Source of the DNA: CAYPFY01 sp964410105
GTDB taxonomy: Bacteria; Bacteroidota; Ignavibacteria; UBA10030; SZUA-254
Assembly: GCA_964410105.1 (NCBI GenBank)
Contig: CAYPFY010000026.1
Coordinates: 1 to 46,362, forward strand
Reading direction: 5' to 3'
DNA length: 46,362 nucleotides
Position numbers and translations under genes: made by a program. The notes beneath the pieces were generated by a model that saw nothing but the letters and a program-made list of their open reading frames with translations, did not search any database and was not told where the DNA came from. Of this stretch, positions 32,452 through 41,600 are shown piece after piece (the first letter of the stretch is position 1; each line of letters starts with the position of its first letter).

Positions 32452-32552
32452 AAAATATACATACCACCCGATTTCTCCGGCAGTGTCCCTTGCGGGATTC
32501 CGGCGAAAGATGACGGTGGTAGAAGAGTAAACTAACATAGGAGTCCACCTCA
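32452..32552 (+). other. Leader region before rpsB
   Basis: 101 bases without a gene. It can fold locally: tccc-ttgc-ggga (about 32486-32497) inside a flanking ccgg/ccgg pair, followed by a good ribosome-binding sequence (aggag, 32540-32544). This could be an S2-type autoregulatory leader or only the read-through space from rpsI. No clear promoter boxes were seen. Confidence 0.3.
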
Positions 32553-33296
32553 ATGCCACGAGTCGAACTGGCCGATCTTCTTAACGCCGGGTCACACTTC
32601 GGTCACCTCACCCGCCGCTGGAATCCCAAGATGAAACCCTTCATCTTCATGGAACGCAACGGCATCCATATCATCGATCTCAAGAAAACACAGGAACTTC
32701 TGGAAGCGGCGTGCAACGCGATCTCAAGCGTCGTCGCCGACGGCAAACGCATTCTGTTTGTCGGCACGAAAAAACAGGCAAGCATCGTCATCCAGGAAGA
32801 AGCTGTGCGCTGCGGCCAGTTTTACGTCTCTGAGAGATGGCTCGGCGGTATGCTCACGAATTTTACAACCATCCGCAAAAGCGTGAAGCGGCTCACGAAT
32901 ATCGAGAAGATGGAGACGGACGGGACCTACGATAAGATCACGAAGAAAGAGGCCCTCGTGCTCGATCGGGAGAAGGAAAAACTCCATAGCGTGCTCTCCG
33001 GAGTCGTCGACATGACGCGGCTTCCGGGCGCCCTCTTCGTCGTCGATATCAAGAAGGAAGAAATCGCCGTGAACGAGGCGAAACGGCTCGCCGTCCCGGT
33101 CTTCGCAATCGTCGATACCAATTGCGATCCGACGGTCGTCGATTATCCGATCCCGGCCAATGACGATGCGATCAAATCGATTCAAATCATCACCCGCCTT
33201 ATCGCCGATGCCATCATCGAGGGCTCGGAGCGGGGATCCGCGCACCTGGAGGGGGCCGAACCGGCCCAGCGGGAACACTCAGCTGTCGCTGAATAA
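32553..33296 (+). CDS. rpsB: Ribosomal protein S2
   Basis: 247 residues. Family patches: LLNAGSHFGHLTRRWNPKMK, YIF-type helix as FIFMERNGIHIIDLKKTQ, FVGTKKQASIVIQEEA, ERWLGGMLTNFTTIRKSV, LPGALFVVDIKKEEIAVNEA and DTNCDPTVVDYPIPANDDA. A late-joining protein of the 30S subunit. First of the conserved rpsB-tsf-pyrH-frr row. The acidic tail after 230 is variable in the family. Confidence 0.97.
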   Translation: MPRVELADLLNAGSHFGHLTRRWNPKMKPFIFMERNGIHIIDLKKTQELLEAACNAISSVVADGKRILFVGTKKQASIVIQEEAVRCGQFYVSERWLGGMLTNFTTIRKSVKRLTNIEKMETDGTYDKITKKEALVLDREKEKLHSVLSGVVDMTRLPGALFVVDIKKEEIAVNEAKRLAVPVFAIVDTNCDPTVVDYPIPANDDAIKSIQIITRLIADAIIEGSERGSAHLEGAEPAQREHSAVAE

Positions 33297-33310
33297 TTTT
33301 AAAGATTTTT

Positions 33311-33910
33311 ATGGAAATCACATCGGAACTTGTCAAGGCTTTGCGGGATAAAACCGGGGCCGGCATGATGGACTGCAAGAAAGCCCTCGCCGAGACTGGC
33401 GGAAATCTTGAAAAGGCCGTCGAGCATCTCAGGAAGAAGGGGGCTGCGACGGCGGAAAAGCGGGCTGACCGCGCGGCAAACCAGGGTCTCGTCGAGGCCT
33501 ATATCCACGCCGGCGGGCGGATAGGCGCCATGGTCGAGGTGAACTGCGAAACGGACTTCGTGGCGAAAACCGATGATTTCAAGAGTCTTGCGCGGGATAT
33601 CGCCATGCAGATTGCGGCCATGAATCCGGTCTATATCTCCCGTGAAAGTGTCCCTCAGGACGTCATCGAGAAGGAGCTGGAGATCTACCGGCAGCAGGCG
33701 CGAAACGAGAAGAAGCCCGAAAATGTCCTGGAAAAAATCGCCGGGGGTAGGCTCGATAAGTATTATCAGGAATTCTGTCTTCTCGACCAGACCTTCATCA
33801 AAGATTCCGGAAGGACGATCAGGGATCTACTCCTCGATCTCACCGCGAAGACGGGCGAGAAAGTTACGGTGAGACGCTTCAAGAGGTTCCATCTCGGCGA
33901 AAATAGCTGA
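33311..33910 (+). CDS. tsf: Elongation factor Ts (short form)
   Basis: 199 residues; exchanges GDP for GTP on EF-Tu. N-terminal UBA-like domain (LVKALRDKTGAGMMDCKKAL), then the EF-Tu contact TDFVAKTDDF. It has a single core subdomain and a C-terminal module (YYQEFCLLDQTFIKD). The length is like the short EF-Ts of Chlorobi and many other bacteria rather than the 280-residue enterobacterial type. 14 bases after rpsB. Confidence 0.96.
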   Translation: MEITSELVKALRDKTGAGMMDCKKALAETGGNLEKAVEHLRKKGAATAEKRADRAANQGLVEAYIHAGGRIGAMVEVNCETDFVAKTDDFKSLARDIAMQIAAMNPVYISRESVPQDVIEKELEIYRQQARNEKKPENVLEKIAGGRLDKYYQEFCLLDQTFIKDSGRTIRDLLLDLTAKTGEKVTVRRFKRFHLGENS

Positions 33911-33932
33911 TGTTTCAGAAATCCTCGACTGA

Positions 33933-34655
33933 ATGAAATTTAAGCGCATACTCCTCAAGGTGAGCGGCGAAGCTCTCATGGGAGGAAGGGAGTTCGGGAT
34001 CGACCCCGAAGTTCTGAGGCGTTATGCGGTTGAGGTCTCGGAAGTGCACCGTAAGGGCATTCAGGTCGGTATCGTGATCGGGGGGGGAAATATCTACCGC
34101 GGCGTCGAAAACTCATCCGACGGCGTCGAGAAGGTGACCGGCGATCAGATGGGGATGCTCGCGACGATCATCAACGGCCTCGCGCTCCAGGGCGCTCTCG
34201 AGCACCAGGGCGTTTTCACCCGCCTGCTGAGCCCCATCAAGATGGAAGAGATCGCGGAGCCCTTTATCCGGCGCCGCGCCATCCGCCACCTCGAGAAAGG
34301 GAGGGTGGTCATATTCGGAGGGGGGACAGGAAACCCCTACTTCACGACCGACACGGCGGCCGCGCTGCGGGCCATCGAGATCAGCGCCGACGTCATAATC
34401 AAGGGGACCCGGGTCGATGGAGTCTATGACGCCGATCCGGAGAAACATCCCAACGCCTCATTCTTCCGCCAGATTTCCTACCAGGATGTACTGGAAAAAG
34501 ACCTGAAGGTCATGGATCTTACCGCTATCACCCTCTGCAAAGAGAACAAGATGCCCATCGTCGTCTTCAATATGAACGCCTCCGGGAGTCTGAAGAAACT
34601 GGTGTCGGGCAAGAAGATCGGCACCGTCGTCTCCGCGTTTTCGAAGACGCGATGA
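33933..34655 (+). CDS. pyrH: UMP kinase
   Basis: 240 residues; phosphorylates UMP to UDP, the bacterial hexameric amino-acid-kinase-fold type. Motifs: LLKVSGEALMG at the N-terminus, GIVIGGGNIYRG, GDQMGMLATIINGLAL, VVIFGGGTGNPYFTTDTAAALRA split across the strand, GTRVDGVYDADP and VMDLTAITLC. In the usual place between tsf and frr. The start ATG at 33933 has only a weak ribosome-binding site. Confidence 0.97.
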   Translation: MKFKRILLKVSGEALMGGREFGIDPEVLRRYAVEVSEVHRKGIQVGIVIGGGNIYRGVENSSDGVEKVTGDQMGMLATIINGLALQGALEHQGVFTRLLSPIKMEEIAEPFIRRRAIRHLEKGRVVIFGGGTGNPYFTTDTAAALRAIEISADVIIKGTRVDGVYDADPEKHPNASFFRQISYQDVLEKDLKVMDLTAITLCKENKMPIVVFNMNASGSLKKLVSGKKIGTVVSAFSKTR

Positions 34656-34681
34656 CTTTCCCCCACCACTGAAGGATCACG

Positions 34682-35239
34682 ATGACGAAGGAAATTCTGA
34701 AACAGACCGACGAGAAAATGCACAAGGCTGTCGAGGTTGTCAGGCAGGAGTTCGCCAAGATCCGGACGGGCAAGGCGACTACCGCGCTCCTCGATGCAGT
34801 CCGCGTGGAGTACTACGGCTCCCCCATGGCTCTCAATCAGGTCGCCAACGTGAGCGTCCATGACGTGCATACCATCGCGGTCCAGCCCTGGGATAAGAAT
34901 ATGGTCTCACCGATAGAAAAGGCCATTCAGGCCGCCAACCTCGGCTTGAATCCGATCGCCGACGGTCAGCTCGTGCGAGTCCCCATTCCCCCTCTCAACG
35001 AGGAACGCAGGAAAGAGCTGGTCAGGCTCGTGAAGAAATTCGCCGAGGAAGGAAAGATTTCGGTGCGGAATATCCGCCGGGATTCCATCGAGCATTTGAA
35101 AAAGTCGGAAAAGGCGGAACATTTTTCGGAAGATGAACGGAAACGCGCGGAGGCCGAAGTGCAGAAGATGACGGATAAGTTCATCAAAGACATCGACGCA
35201 CACGTCGTTCTTAAGGAAAAAGAGATAATGGAGGTGTAA
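34682..35239 (+). CDS. frr: Ribosome recycling factor
   Basis: 185 residues; splits post-termination ribosomes with EF-G. Patterns of the three-helix bundle and the beta domain are intact: RTGKATTALLDAVRVEYYG, NVSVHDVHTIAVQPWDK, AIQAANLGLNPIADGQLVR, VPIPPLNEERRKELV and VRNIRRDSIEHLK. aaggat before the start. Last gene of the rpsB cluster; 80 bases with no visible terminator separate it from the next gene. Confidence 0.97.
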   Translation: MTKEILKQTDEKMHKAVEVVRQEFAKIRTGKATTALLDAVRVEYYGSPMALNQVANVSVHDVHTIAVQPWDKNMVSPIEKAIQAANLGLNPIADGQLVRVPIPPLNEERRKELVRLVKKFAEEGKISVRNIRRDSIEHLKKSEKAEHFSEDERKRAEAEVQKMTDKFIKDIDAHVVLKEKEIMEV

Positions 35240-35319
35240 ATCCTGCCCCCCCGGCCCCCGTCACGCGTTTAATGATATTCTGAAACAATTAGGGGCCTTC
35301 CCACGTATTCGCAGGTAGT

Positions 35320-35979
35320 ATGGATGCCGAAACACCCAGAAAACTCTACAAATCCAGGCGCAACCGCTTCATTGACGGGATTTGCGGCGGGATAGCCGAG
35401 TATTTTGAGGTCGACCCGACTATCGTAAGGCTCCTTTGGGTCCTGGTGACACTCCTCGGCGGTTCCGGGATCATTCTCTATATAATCGGGATGATCGTGA
35501 TCCCGGTGAATCCCGAGCATCTGGGGGGTTTTCAAACTGCCCCCAAGGGGAGGAACGGTGACCGGCGGCGTTTCTTCGGGGTCGTGTTGATGCTCGTCGG
35601 AGCGCTGGTTCTTATTATTAACCTGGGATGGTTCTCCGGACTGAGCTGGTGGTCTTTCTCCGGTAATTTTATGCTTCCCGCCCTGCTGATTATTATCGGC
35701 GGGCTCTTTATTTACCTTCATGCAACCGGCAAGAAACAGGCCCCGGCCGCCGATCCGACCGCCGCGGCCGCTCCCCCAAAGGAACTCAAGAGATCGATAA
35801 GCGACCGCAAACTGCTCGGCGTCTGCGGCGGCATCGCCCGGTATTTCGACATCGACTCGACGATCGTCCGGTTCCTCTTCGTCTTTATGGTGCTCGGCTC
35901 TTTCGGGTGGGCACTGCTTCTCTACATCCTCATGGCGATCATCGTCCCGGAGGATAAGCCAACCGTTAGTTCAGCATAA
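35320..35979 (+). CDS. Membrane protein with two PspC domains
   Basis: 219 residues. PspC domain 1 at about 4-66 (KLYKSRRNRFIDGICGGIAE, EVDPTIVRLLWVLVTLLGG, IVIPVNP). Two hydrophobic helices of the LiaI/LiaF-like kind follow at about 82-125, and a short Ala/Pro linker. PspC domain 2 is at about 156-213 (KRSISDRKLLGVCGGIARYF, DSTIVRFLFVFMVLG, IIVPED). PspC proteins take part in envelope stress responses. The duplicated domain within one protein is common in FCB bacteria. Next gene, 5 bases on, encodes another membrane protein of the same system type. Confidence 0.88.
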   Translation: MDAETPRKLYKSRRNRFIDGICGGIAEYFEVDPTIVRLLWVLVTLLGGSGIILYIIGMIVIPVNPEHLGGFQTAPKGRNGDRRRFFGVVLMLVGALVLIINLGWFSGLSWWSFSGNFMLPALLIIIGGLFIYLHATGKKQAPAADPTAAAAPPKELKRSISDRKLLGVCGGIARYFDIDSTIVRFLFVFMVLGSFGWALLLYILMAIIVPEDKPTVSSA

Positions 35980-35984
35980 ATCCC

Positions 35985-36515
35985 GTGAAAGATTTTAGAA
36001 AAATCCCCTGGTTCGGCGTTGCATTAATCATCTTCGGCATCGCCATTCTGGTGCAAAAACTTCATATCGTTGAGCTCGATTTCGCTAACGTGTTCTGGCC
36101 GGTGATGATGCTCCTGGCCGTGATCAACGTCGGCCGGGGATTTTCTCAGGAACGACGGGGAAGGATTTTCGGGGGGACGGTCTGGTTTCTCTACTCGCTT
36201 TTCTTCTTTCTACGCTCCGCGGATTTCATCGACATGCGCCCCCACATGTTCGTCCCGGCAACGTTTATTACGCTGGGGATCGGGTTTCTCATGATCTATG
36301 TCAACAATTTCCGCGATTGGTTCGCCGTCATTCCTGCGATCATCCTCGGCGGCACCGGTGCGGTCTTTCTGCTCGCCGATTACGGATACCTGTACTACTG
36401 GGATGTGTGGTATGCCATCCGTCTTTACTGGCCGATCGTCCTGATCGCCCTCGGAGTCATTGTCATGCTCCGTCGCCGGCCCCATCCCCCCCCCGCCGAG
36501 CCCCCAAAAGCCTAA
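35985..36515 (+). CDS. LiaI/LiaF-like (DUF5668-type) membrane protein
   Basis: 176 residues with a GTG start 5 bases after the PspC gene. Six hydrophobic helices are predicted (for example FGVALIIFGIAILVQKLHI, FWPVMMLLAVINVGRGF, IPAIILGGTGAVFLL and YWPIVLIALGVIVMLRRR). The repeated pattern of a WPxxLIxxGxxxLxRR motif is typical of LiaF/DUF5668-type membrane regions. Probable partner of the PspC protein in an envelope response. The end overlaps the converging aminotransferase by 4 bases. Confidence 0.75.
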   Translation: MKDFRKIPWFGVALIIFGIAILVQKLHIVELDFANVFWPVMMLLAVINVGRGFSQERRGRIFGGTVWFLYSLFFFLRSADFIDMRPHMFVPATFITLGIGFLMIYVNNFRDWFAVIPAIILGGTGAVFLLADYGYLYYWDVWYAIRLYWPIVLIALGVIVMLRRRPHPPPAEPPKA

Positions 36516-37585
36516 CTGTCGAGCGCCTTCACGAGGCGCGAAATCCCCTCGGGAAACTCAGTCACCCCCAGCCCTATCCGGATATTCCGAGTCATCTCGA
36601 AGAATTTTCCGGGCACGACGAGCGTCTCATAATCCCGGAGAAGCGTTTCGCAGAATTTTTCCGCATCCCGTTTGAGGAGCTTCGGGAACACAACATTCCC
36701 GAACCCCGGCGTCACTGCCGCGAGATCATCCCTCGTTGAAAGGATTTTGCCGATAATCCGCTGGTTCGGCTCGAGGATGGACCGAGTACGGGCCAGTATC
36801 TTCGGCAAATTATTGAGCGCAATGACGCTCAAAATTTCCGACGTGTGGGAGGGGATGACGTTGAACAGGTCGTTGAGCCGCCACAGTTTCTCGATGAAAG
36901 CGGGATTCCCCAGGACCCACCCGCACCTGAGTCCGCTCAGACCGTAAACTTTCGTCAGGCTGTTCGTCGAGATGAACTGATCCCCGAGGTGAACAGCGGA
37001 TCTCACTCCGCGGTCAAATGCCGCGTCGAGATAGACCTCATCGACGAGGACGGAAGCTCCGACAGAGCCGGCGAGCTTCCCGAGCTCGCGCAAGGTATCC
37101 TCTTCGGTGAGGACGCTCGACGGATTGTGCAGGTTGGTGAGGACAATGAGTTTTGTTTTCGGACCCAGGTGGCGCCTCACCTCGTCCGGATCGATCTGAA
37201 AATCTTCCTCCCTCCGGGGGAATCTCTTGACGACAGCCCCAAGATACTGCGCCGTCGAGACGAGCAACTCATAGGTCGGCTGTTCGATCAGGATTTCATC
37301 CCCGGCCTCAACCGCTGCCGCCATGGCGAGGTGATTCGCCATCGATGTCCCCACCGTCGTGAATATTTTTCCCGCCGGCACGCCGCATTTTTGCGAAAGC
37401 GCCTCGACGAGGGGCGCATAGCCGTAATAGCTGTCCCCGGTGATTTCCAGATCCCCAAGCGTCACGGGCAATTCCCTCAAAGGGTAATTGAGAATTCCGC
37501 TGATCCCGAGATTAAAGCGCGCATGGACCCGGGTCTTGGCCCAGTGCATGTAGTTGGAACTCATGATTCTGGGACGCGAGGTCAT
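36512..37585 (-). CDS. PLP-dependent aminotransferase, class I/II
   Basis: 357 residues from the ATG at 37585, which overlaps the permease stop (ATGA); a longer open frame upstream is only a shadow of the permease gene. Fold-type I motifs: YYGYAPLVEALSQ, TVGTSMANHLAMAA, NLHNPSSV (Asn contacting PLP), VDEVYLD and the PLP lysine K212 in STNSLTKVYGLSGLRCGW. The C-terminal substrate Arg region reads NIRIGLG. The substrate is not determined; translational coupling to an amino acid permease points to use of an imported amino acid (inference). Confidence 0.92.
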   Translation of the reverse strand: MTSRPRIMSSNYMHWAKTRVHARFNLGISGILNYPLRELPVTLGDLEITGDSYYGYAPLVEALSQKCGVPAGKIFTTVGTSMANHLAMAAAVEAGDEILIEQPTYELLVSTAQYLGAVVKRFPRREEDFQIDPDEVRRHLGPKTKLIVLTNLHNPSSVLTEEDTLRELGKLAGSVGASVLVDEVYLDAAFDRGVRSAVHLGDQFISTNSLTKVYGLSGLRCGWVLGNPAFIEKLWRLNDLFNVIPSHTSEILSVIALNNLPKILARTRSILEPNQRIIGKILSTRDDLAAVTPGFGNVVFPKLLKRDAEKFCETLLRDYETLVVPGKFFEMTRNIRIGLGVTEFPEGISRLVKALDS

Positions 37586-38928
37586 CGGTTTTTCCAGAAT
37601 AGATAGACCGGGATCCCGGTGAGCATGATTCCGATCCCGATGAGGCTGTTGGCAGGGAAGGTGTAAATCGTGTTCGCCACCACCAGCCAGCAGACCGCAA
37701 TAAAAAAAAGCGTGGTGAAGGGGTGCCCGGGCGACCGCGTGAGGTTTTCTCCGGCCTCCATCGTGGCCGCGCGGCGGCGGAAGAAAAAGAGGGTCGTCGC
37801 GCTCAGCCCGAAGAAGATGAAGTCGGTGGAGACGACATAATTCAGAATCTGTCCATAACTTCCCGAAATGGCGATGACGATCGCCATGATCCCCTGTATC
37901 GCGATCGCCACCACTGGCACCCTCGTCCGCGGATGGATCCACGCCACCTTGCGGAAAAATAGCTTGTCGTCCGCCATGGCAAAATAGACCCGCGGCGCCG
38001 TGAGCATTCCCTGGCTCAGGAATCCGAGCGTTGAAATGGTTATCCCCAGCGCGATCAGGGTGACCCCGCGGTCCCCCAGCACCCGGCGCATGACTTCCGT
38101 GGCCGGTGTCGCTGTGGCGGCGAGGCCGTCGGTGCCGAGCACCAGTATGCAGACAACATTTACTGCAAGATAGAGCGTGATGACGCCCGCAACCCCGTAG
38201 AGAAGTCCCCGCGGGAGGTTTCTCCTCGGATCCTGAATTTCCCCCGCGATGAAGTTTGTGGTCTGCCATCCTCCGTACGCGAAGAGGACGGGGATCATCG
38301 CCGCCCCTATCGCTGATATCAGGCTGAAGGAAAATGGCTGATCAACCAGGGGGAGGATTGTTGCCGGGCTGCTCCCGGAGAAGAGAAATCCGACGCCCAC
38401 CAAGAGGGCTATGGCGAGGATTTTCAATAGCATCAGAATGTTTTGAAACGTGCTCCCGGCTCTCACCCCGAGGCAATTCACGACGGTGAGAATCCCGAGG
38501 GCAGCAGTGGCAAGCGTCCAGTCGGGGAGCGGGACGCGGGTGAGCGCGATGAAGTATCTCGCGAAAGTTATCGCTACGGCGGCCATTCCCCCGGTCTGGG
38601 TGACGAGGAGCAATGCCCAACCGTAGACGAACGCAACCGCCGGATGATATGCTTCCCTGATGTAGGCGTACTGTCCCCCGACGCGCGGTCTGAGCGAGGC
38701 GAGTTCCGAATAGATGAAGGCGCCGATGAGTGCGGTGATGCCGCCGAGGAGCCAGACGAAAAGGATGAGAAACGGAGTATGGACCTGCTTTGCAACGACC
38801 GAGGGATTCATGAAAATCCCCGAGCCGATGATGCCTCCCATGACGATCATTGTCGCGTCAAAGGGTCCCAGCCTGCGGGCCAGCTGTCCTGAAGGCGCCG
38901 CGGGCGTTCCGGTATGCTCATTCTCCAT
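37582..38928 (-). CDS. APC-family amino acid permease
   Basis: 448 residues with about 12 membrane helices. The first helix has the substrate-binding glycine motif GGIIGSGIFMNPSVV, followed by helices such as ALIGAFIYSELASLRPRVGG and the loop QYAYIREAYHPAVAFVYGW, all typical of the LAT/APC group of amino acid transporters. Start is the ATG at 38928, one codon after an in-frame TTG. A good promoter lies just upstream. The stop overlaps the start of the aminotransferase gene. Confidence 0.93.
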   Translation of the reverse strand: MENEHTGTPAAPSGQLARRLGPFDATMIVMGGIIGSGIFMNPSVVAKQVHTPFLILFVWLLGGITALIGAFIYSELASLRPRVGGQYAYIREAYHPAVAFVYGWALLLVTQTGGMAAVAITFARYFIALTRVPLPDWTLATAALGILTVVNCLGVRAGSTFQNILMLLKILAIALLVGVGFLFSGSSPATILPLVDQPFSFSLISAIGAAMIPVLFAYGGWQTTNFIAGEIQDPRRNLPRGLLYGVAGVITLYLAVNVVCILVLGTDGLAATATPATEVMRRVLGDRGVTLIALGITISTLGFLSQGMLTAPRVYFAMADDKLFFRKVAWIHPRTRVPVVAIAIQGIMAIVIAISGSYGQILNYVVSTDFIFFGLSATTLFFFRRRAATMEAGENLTRSPGHPFTTLFFIAVCWLVVANTIYTFPANSLIGIGIMLTGIPVYLFWKNR

Positions 38929-38940
38929 CAAAGGTGGGGA

Positions 38941-38969
38941 AATATAGATAATAGAGGCAGGATTATCAA
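38941..38969 (-). promoter_or_regulatory. Promoter for the permease-aminotransferase pair
   Basis: Minus strand: TTGATA (38969-38964), exactly 17 bases, TATATT (38946-38941), then 12 bases to the ATG. The leader would be about 6 bases, with no ribosome-binding site. Confidence 0.7.
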
Positions 38970-39000
38970 GAGAAGGCGGCGCGCCCTGATGAAGCGAGTG

Positions 39001-40233
39001 CTACCTGACGATGATCATTTTGCGTATGCCCTGGTTTGTCCCGGCACTCAGCAGGTAAATGTACACGCCTCCTGGCAATTCTCCCGCATGAAATGTTACG
39101 GACTTCGTCCCCGGTCCCTGGATTCCGTCGACGAGTGTCCGGATTTTTTCGCCGAGTAGATTGAAGACAGTCAACCGGACATGCTCCGTGCGGGGCAGGG
39201 TATAGGAGATCCGGGTGTCAGGGTTGAATGGGTTCGGAAAGTTCTGAGCGAGCGAGAACTCTACCGGATTTCCATGAGGATCCTCAATTCCGCTGACCAA
39301 GCCGGTTGTGAACTGATAAGGCGGGTTTTGGTAATAACTCATCCCGTACGGGGTGAAGGCTGCGGCGTGCCAGAAATACGTGCTGACGGGTTGAAGGGTG
39401 GCAGTCTGCTTCGAAAGGGAAGTGACTGTGTTTTCCTCGACGATGGAGGTAAACGCCGGGTCGGTTGCGACCTGGTATTTGTATGAAAAAGCCTGCGGAA
39501 CGCTGTCCCATGAAAGGATAGGGCGAAGCGCCCGGTTGGTTGCCCCGTCGATGGGGGAGAGGAGGTTTACGGTCGGCGGGATGGGAGGACCGACTTTAGG
39601 ATGGTAGAGAAAAAGCTTGAATATTCTCAATTGGTCGAAGGCGGCCGTCGGGCGGGCCGCATAACGGCCGCTGGTTTTGGCAAGGTCTACCCTGACGTTT
39701 ACTGAAATGAGGTTACCGAACTGATCGAGGTCGACCACCTTCCCCACCATGACGAGGCTGTCGCAGTATTGACCAATGACGGAGGGAACCGTGTAAATGA
39801 GCGTGTTGAGGGACTCGGGACTCGCTCCCTGAGCATGGATGCCAAACGTATCGACCTGGGACGAGCTCGCAAATCTCTGAATGTTCAGTTCATAATCCTG
39901 CACGCACGCAGGGGGGCTCAGACTCCGGATGCGACACTCGGTGGAAAAACCAAACGGAACCGCGTCATATTCAATGCAGTCCGGGGTGTACGGCTGGCCA
40001 AAGACGAAAACATCGGACCAGTGATCCGTAAAACCTCGCATGGTATCGGAATCGATACAGTTCGTGGCGTTCGGATGAACCCCGAAATACGCCGTGGCTG
40101 GCGTGAGCGTACCTGTCATGGAGCTGTCGGTACAGGTTATCGGCATTCGCCATTTGGCCTGGGGTTGGACCACCGAGACCAGAGACCCGGCAAGGAAGGC
40201 GACGGTGAGCGTCTTTGCGAGAGGTTGCTTCAC
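39001..40233 (-). CDS. Secreted protein with type IX sorting domain (family 1)
   Basis: 410 residues from the GTG at 40233, which gives a proper signal peptide (MKQPLAKTLTVAFLAGSLVS); the open frame from GTG 40332 would add 33 codons in front of it and overlap the upstream gene. A unique N-terminal domain (about 30-230) has several Cys and FGVHPNATNC, DHWSDVFVFGQPY and YELNIQRF. A fibronectin-like segment follows (about 235-320), then the C-terminal sorting domain (QNFPNPFNPDTRISYTL ... NLLGEKIRTLVDGI ... GGVYIYLLSAG). Such tails direct export through the type IX system and attachment to the surface. A paralog of the upstream gene. Ligand or role unknown. Confidence 0.85.
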   Translation of the reverse strand: MKQPLAKTLTVAFLAGSLVSVVQPQAKWRMPITCTDSSMTGTLTPATAYFGVHPNATNCIDSDTMRGFTDHWSDVFVFGQPYTPDCIEYDAVPFGFSTECRIRSLSPPACVQDYELNIQRFASSSQVDTFGIHAQGASPESLNTLIYTVPSVIGQYCDSLVMVGKVVDLDQFGNLISVNVRVDLAKTSGRYAARPTAAFDQLRIFKLFLYHPKVGPPIPPTVNLLSPIDGATNRALRPILSWDSVPQAFSYKYQVATDPAFTSIVEENTVTSLSKQTATLQPVSTYFWHAAAFTPYGMSYYQNPPYQFTTGLVSGIEDPHGNPVEFSLAQNFPNPFNPDTRISYTLPRTEHVRLTVFNLLGEKIRTLVDGIQGPGTKSVTFHAGELPGGVYIYLLSAGTNQGIRKMIIVR

Positions 40234-40306
40234 ATAGGTATCAACAAGCAAACTAGCGGTATCAATTCCCTTTCGGATGAAACCCGGCTTTTGAGGGCTT
40301 AGGGCA

Positions 40307-41575
40307 CTATCTGAGGACTGCCATTTTTCCACTGGCCTTGTATGGGCCTGCAGTCAGCTGATAGAAATAAATGCCGCTCGCAAGTCTCGAAGCGTCGAAG
40401 GGGACGATCTTATGGCCGGGAGTCTCAACCCCGTCAACGAGCCTTTTAACCTCCTCGCCGAGGAGGTTGTAGACGCTGAGCCGGAGATGTTCCTGGCGAG
40501 GAAGGATGTATTCGATCCATGTTGAAGGGTTGGATGGGTTCGGAAAATTCTGAAAAAGTCGGAATTCGTTGAGCACTCCTCGAGCAAGACCATCCGCTGC
40601 ATCCGCTCCGCCTGTTGTGAAGTGTCCCGGCGGATTCTGATAGTAACTTATACCGTAGGGCGTGGTGACCGAGACACGCCAGTAATAGGTTGTGAGAGGC
40701 TGCAGCCCTATTGTCTGGTGAGAAGTTAAGGCGATAATGGCGTCCTCGACAATGGCGCTAAATCCCGGATCGAGGGCGAGCTCAAATCTGTACGACCGTG
40801 CCTGAGGCACGCTGTCCCATCCCAGCGTCGGTTGAAGGATCTGGATCGTATCGCCGACTGCCGGGAAAGTCAGATTGACTGGTTCCGGGATCGGTGGACC
40901 GACTTTAGGATGGTATAGGAATAGAGTAAAGCTTTTGAGGATATCGTGTGTTCCGGTCTGGTGGGCAAGGTATCGGTGGGTCTTGACCAGGTCTACCCTG
41001 ATCTCTCCGACCTTGATGTTGCCGTACTGGTCCACATCAGTTACGCTTCCAGCAATGATAAGGCTTTCACAGTATTCTCCAACCACTGAAGGGACCTCGT
41101 AGAGCAGGGTCTTGACAGAGTCTGAAGCTAAACCGAGGGCAACGACCGTGAATGTATCTATCTGCGAGGAGGATGTGAATTTCTGGATGTTCAGCTCATA
41201 GATGTCATTGCACGCGGGTGGGGTAAGGCTTTTTATCCGGCAACTCAGACAGCAGGAGGCCGGAGGGGCGTCATACTCGATACAATCCGGGCCATAGGGT
41301 TGGCCAAAGACGAAGATGTCAGACCAGTGGTCCGTGAACCCTCTCATCGTATCCGAGTCTACGCAATTCGTGGCATTCGGGTGGACGCCGAAATATCCGG
41401 TTCCGGTGGCGACCACCCCATTGGAACTGTCAGTGACCGTGATGGGCAAGCGCCATTTTGCCTGGGCCAGGAGATCCGGGCTCGCGGGTATAATGACGAT
41501 CTCCAGCATCAGCAAAAAACCTGTTACGTAGGCTGACGAATGCTTGAGGAATGGTGTTACGGCCTTGAAATTCAT
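40307..41575 (-). CDS. Secreted protein with type IX sorting domain (family 1, paralog)
   Basis: 422 residues, signal peptide with hydrophobic core YVTGFLLMLEIVIIPASPDL. Shares its whole length with the next gene: QAKWR(L/M)PIT, FGVHPNATNC, DTMRGFTDHWSD and FVFGQPY, then the Cys pattern, the LFLYHPKVGPPIP hinge and a fibronectin-like segment (TLGWDSVPQARSYRFELA ... TYYWRVSVTTPYG). The C-terminal sorting domain reads NFPNPSNPSTWIEYILP ... NLLGEEVKRLVDGV ... GIYFYQLTAG. The NPSNP in place of NPFNP is a mild deviation. It lies 25 bases downstream of the family-2 array, so cotranscription is likely. Confidence 0.88.
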   Translation of the reverse strand: MNFKAVTPFLKHSSAYVTGFLLMLEIVIIPASPDLLAQAKWRLPITVTDSSNGVVATGTGYFGVHPNATNCVDSDTMRGFTDHWSDIFVFGQPYGPDCIEYDAPPASCCLSCRIKSLTPPACNDIYELNIQKFTSSSQIDTFTVVALGLASDSVKTLLYEVPSVVGEYCESLIIAGSVTDVDQYGNIKVGEIRVDLVKTHRYLAHQTGTHDILKSFTLFLYHPKVGPPIPEPVNLTFPAVGDTIQILQPTLGWDSVPQARSYRFELALDPGFSAIVEDAIIALTSHQTIGLQPLTTYYWRVSVTTPYGISYYQNPPGHFTTGGADAADGLARGVLNEFRLFQNFPNPSNPSTWIEYILPRQEHLRLSVYNLLGEEVKRLVDGVETPGHKIVPFDASRLASGIYFYQLTAGPYKASGKMAVLR

Positions 41576-41600
41576 GCCACTAATTCTTTGGAATGATACC

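Noticed and set aside
37586..38269. Upstream extension of the aminotransferase frame giving a 585-codon product
   Set aside because: The extra 228 codons overlap the permease gene in another frame and read as low-complexity HRD/RG-rich sequence. The ATG at 37585 overlapping the permease stop gives a normal family length.
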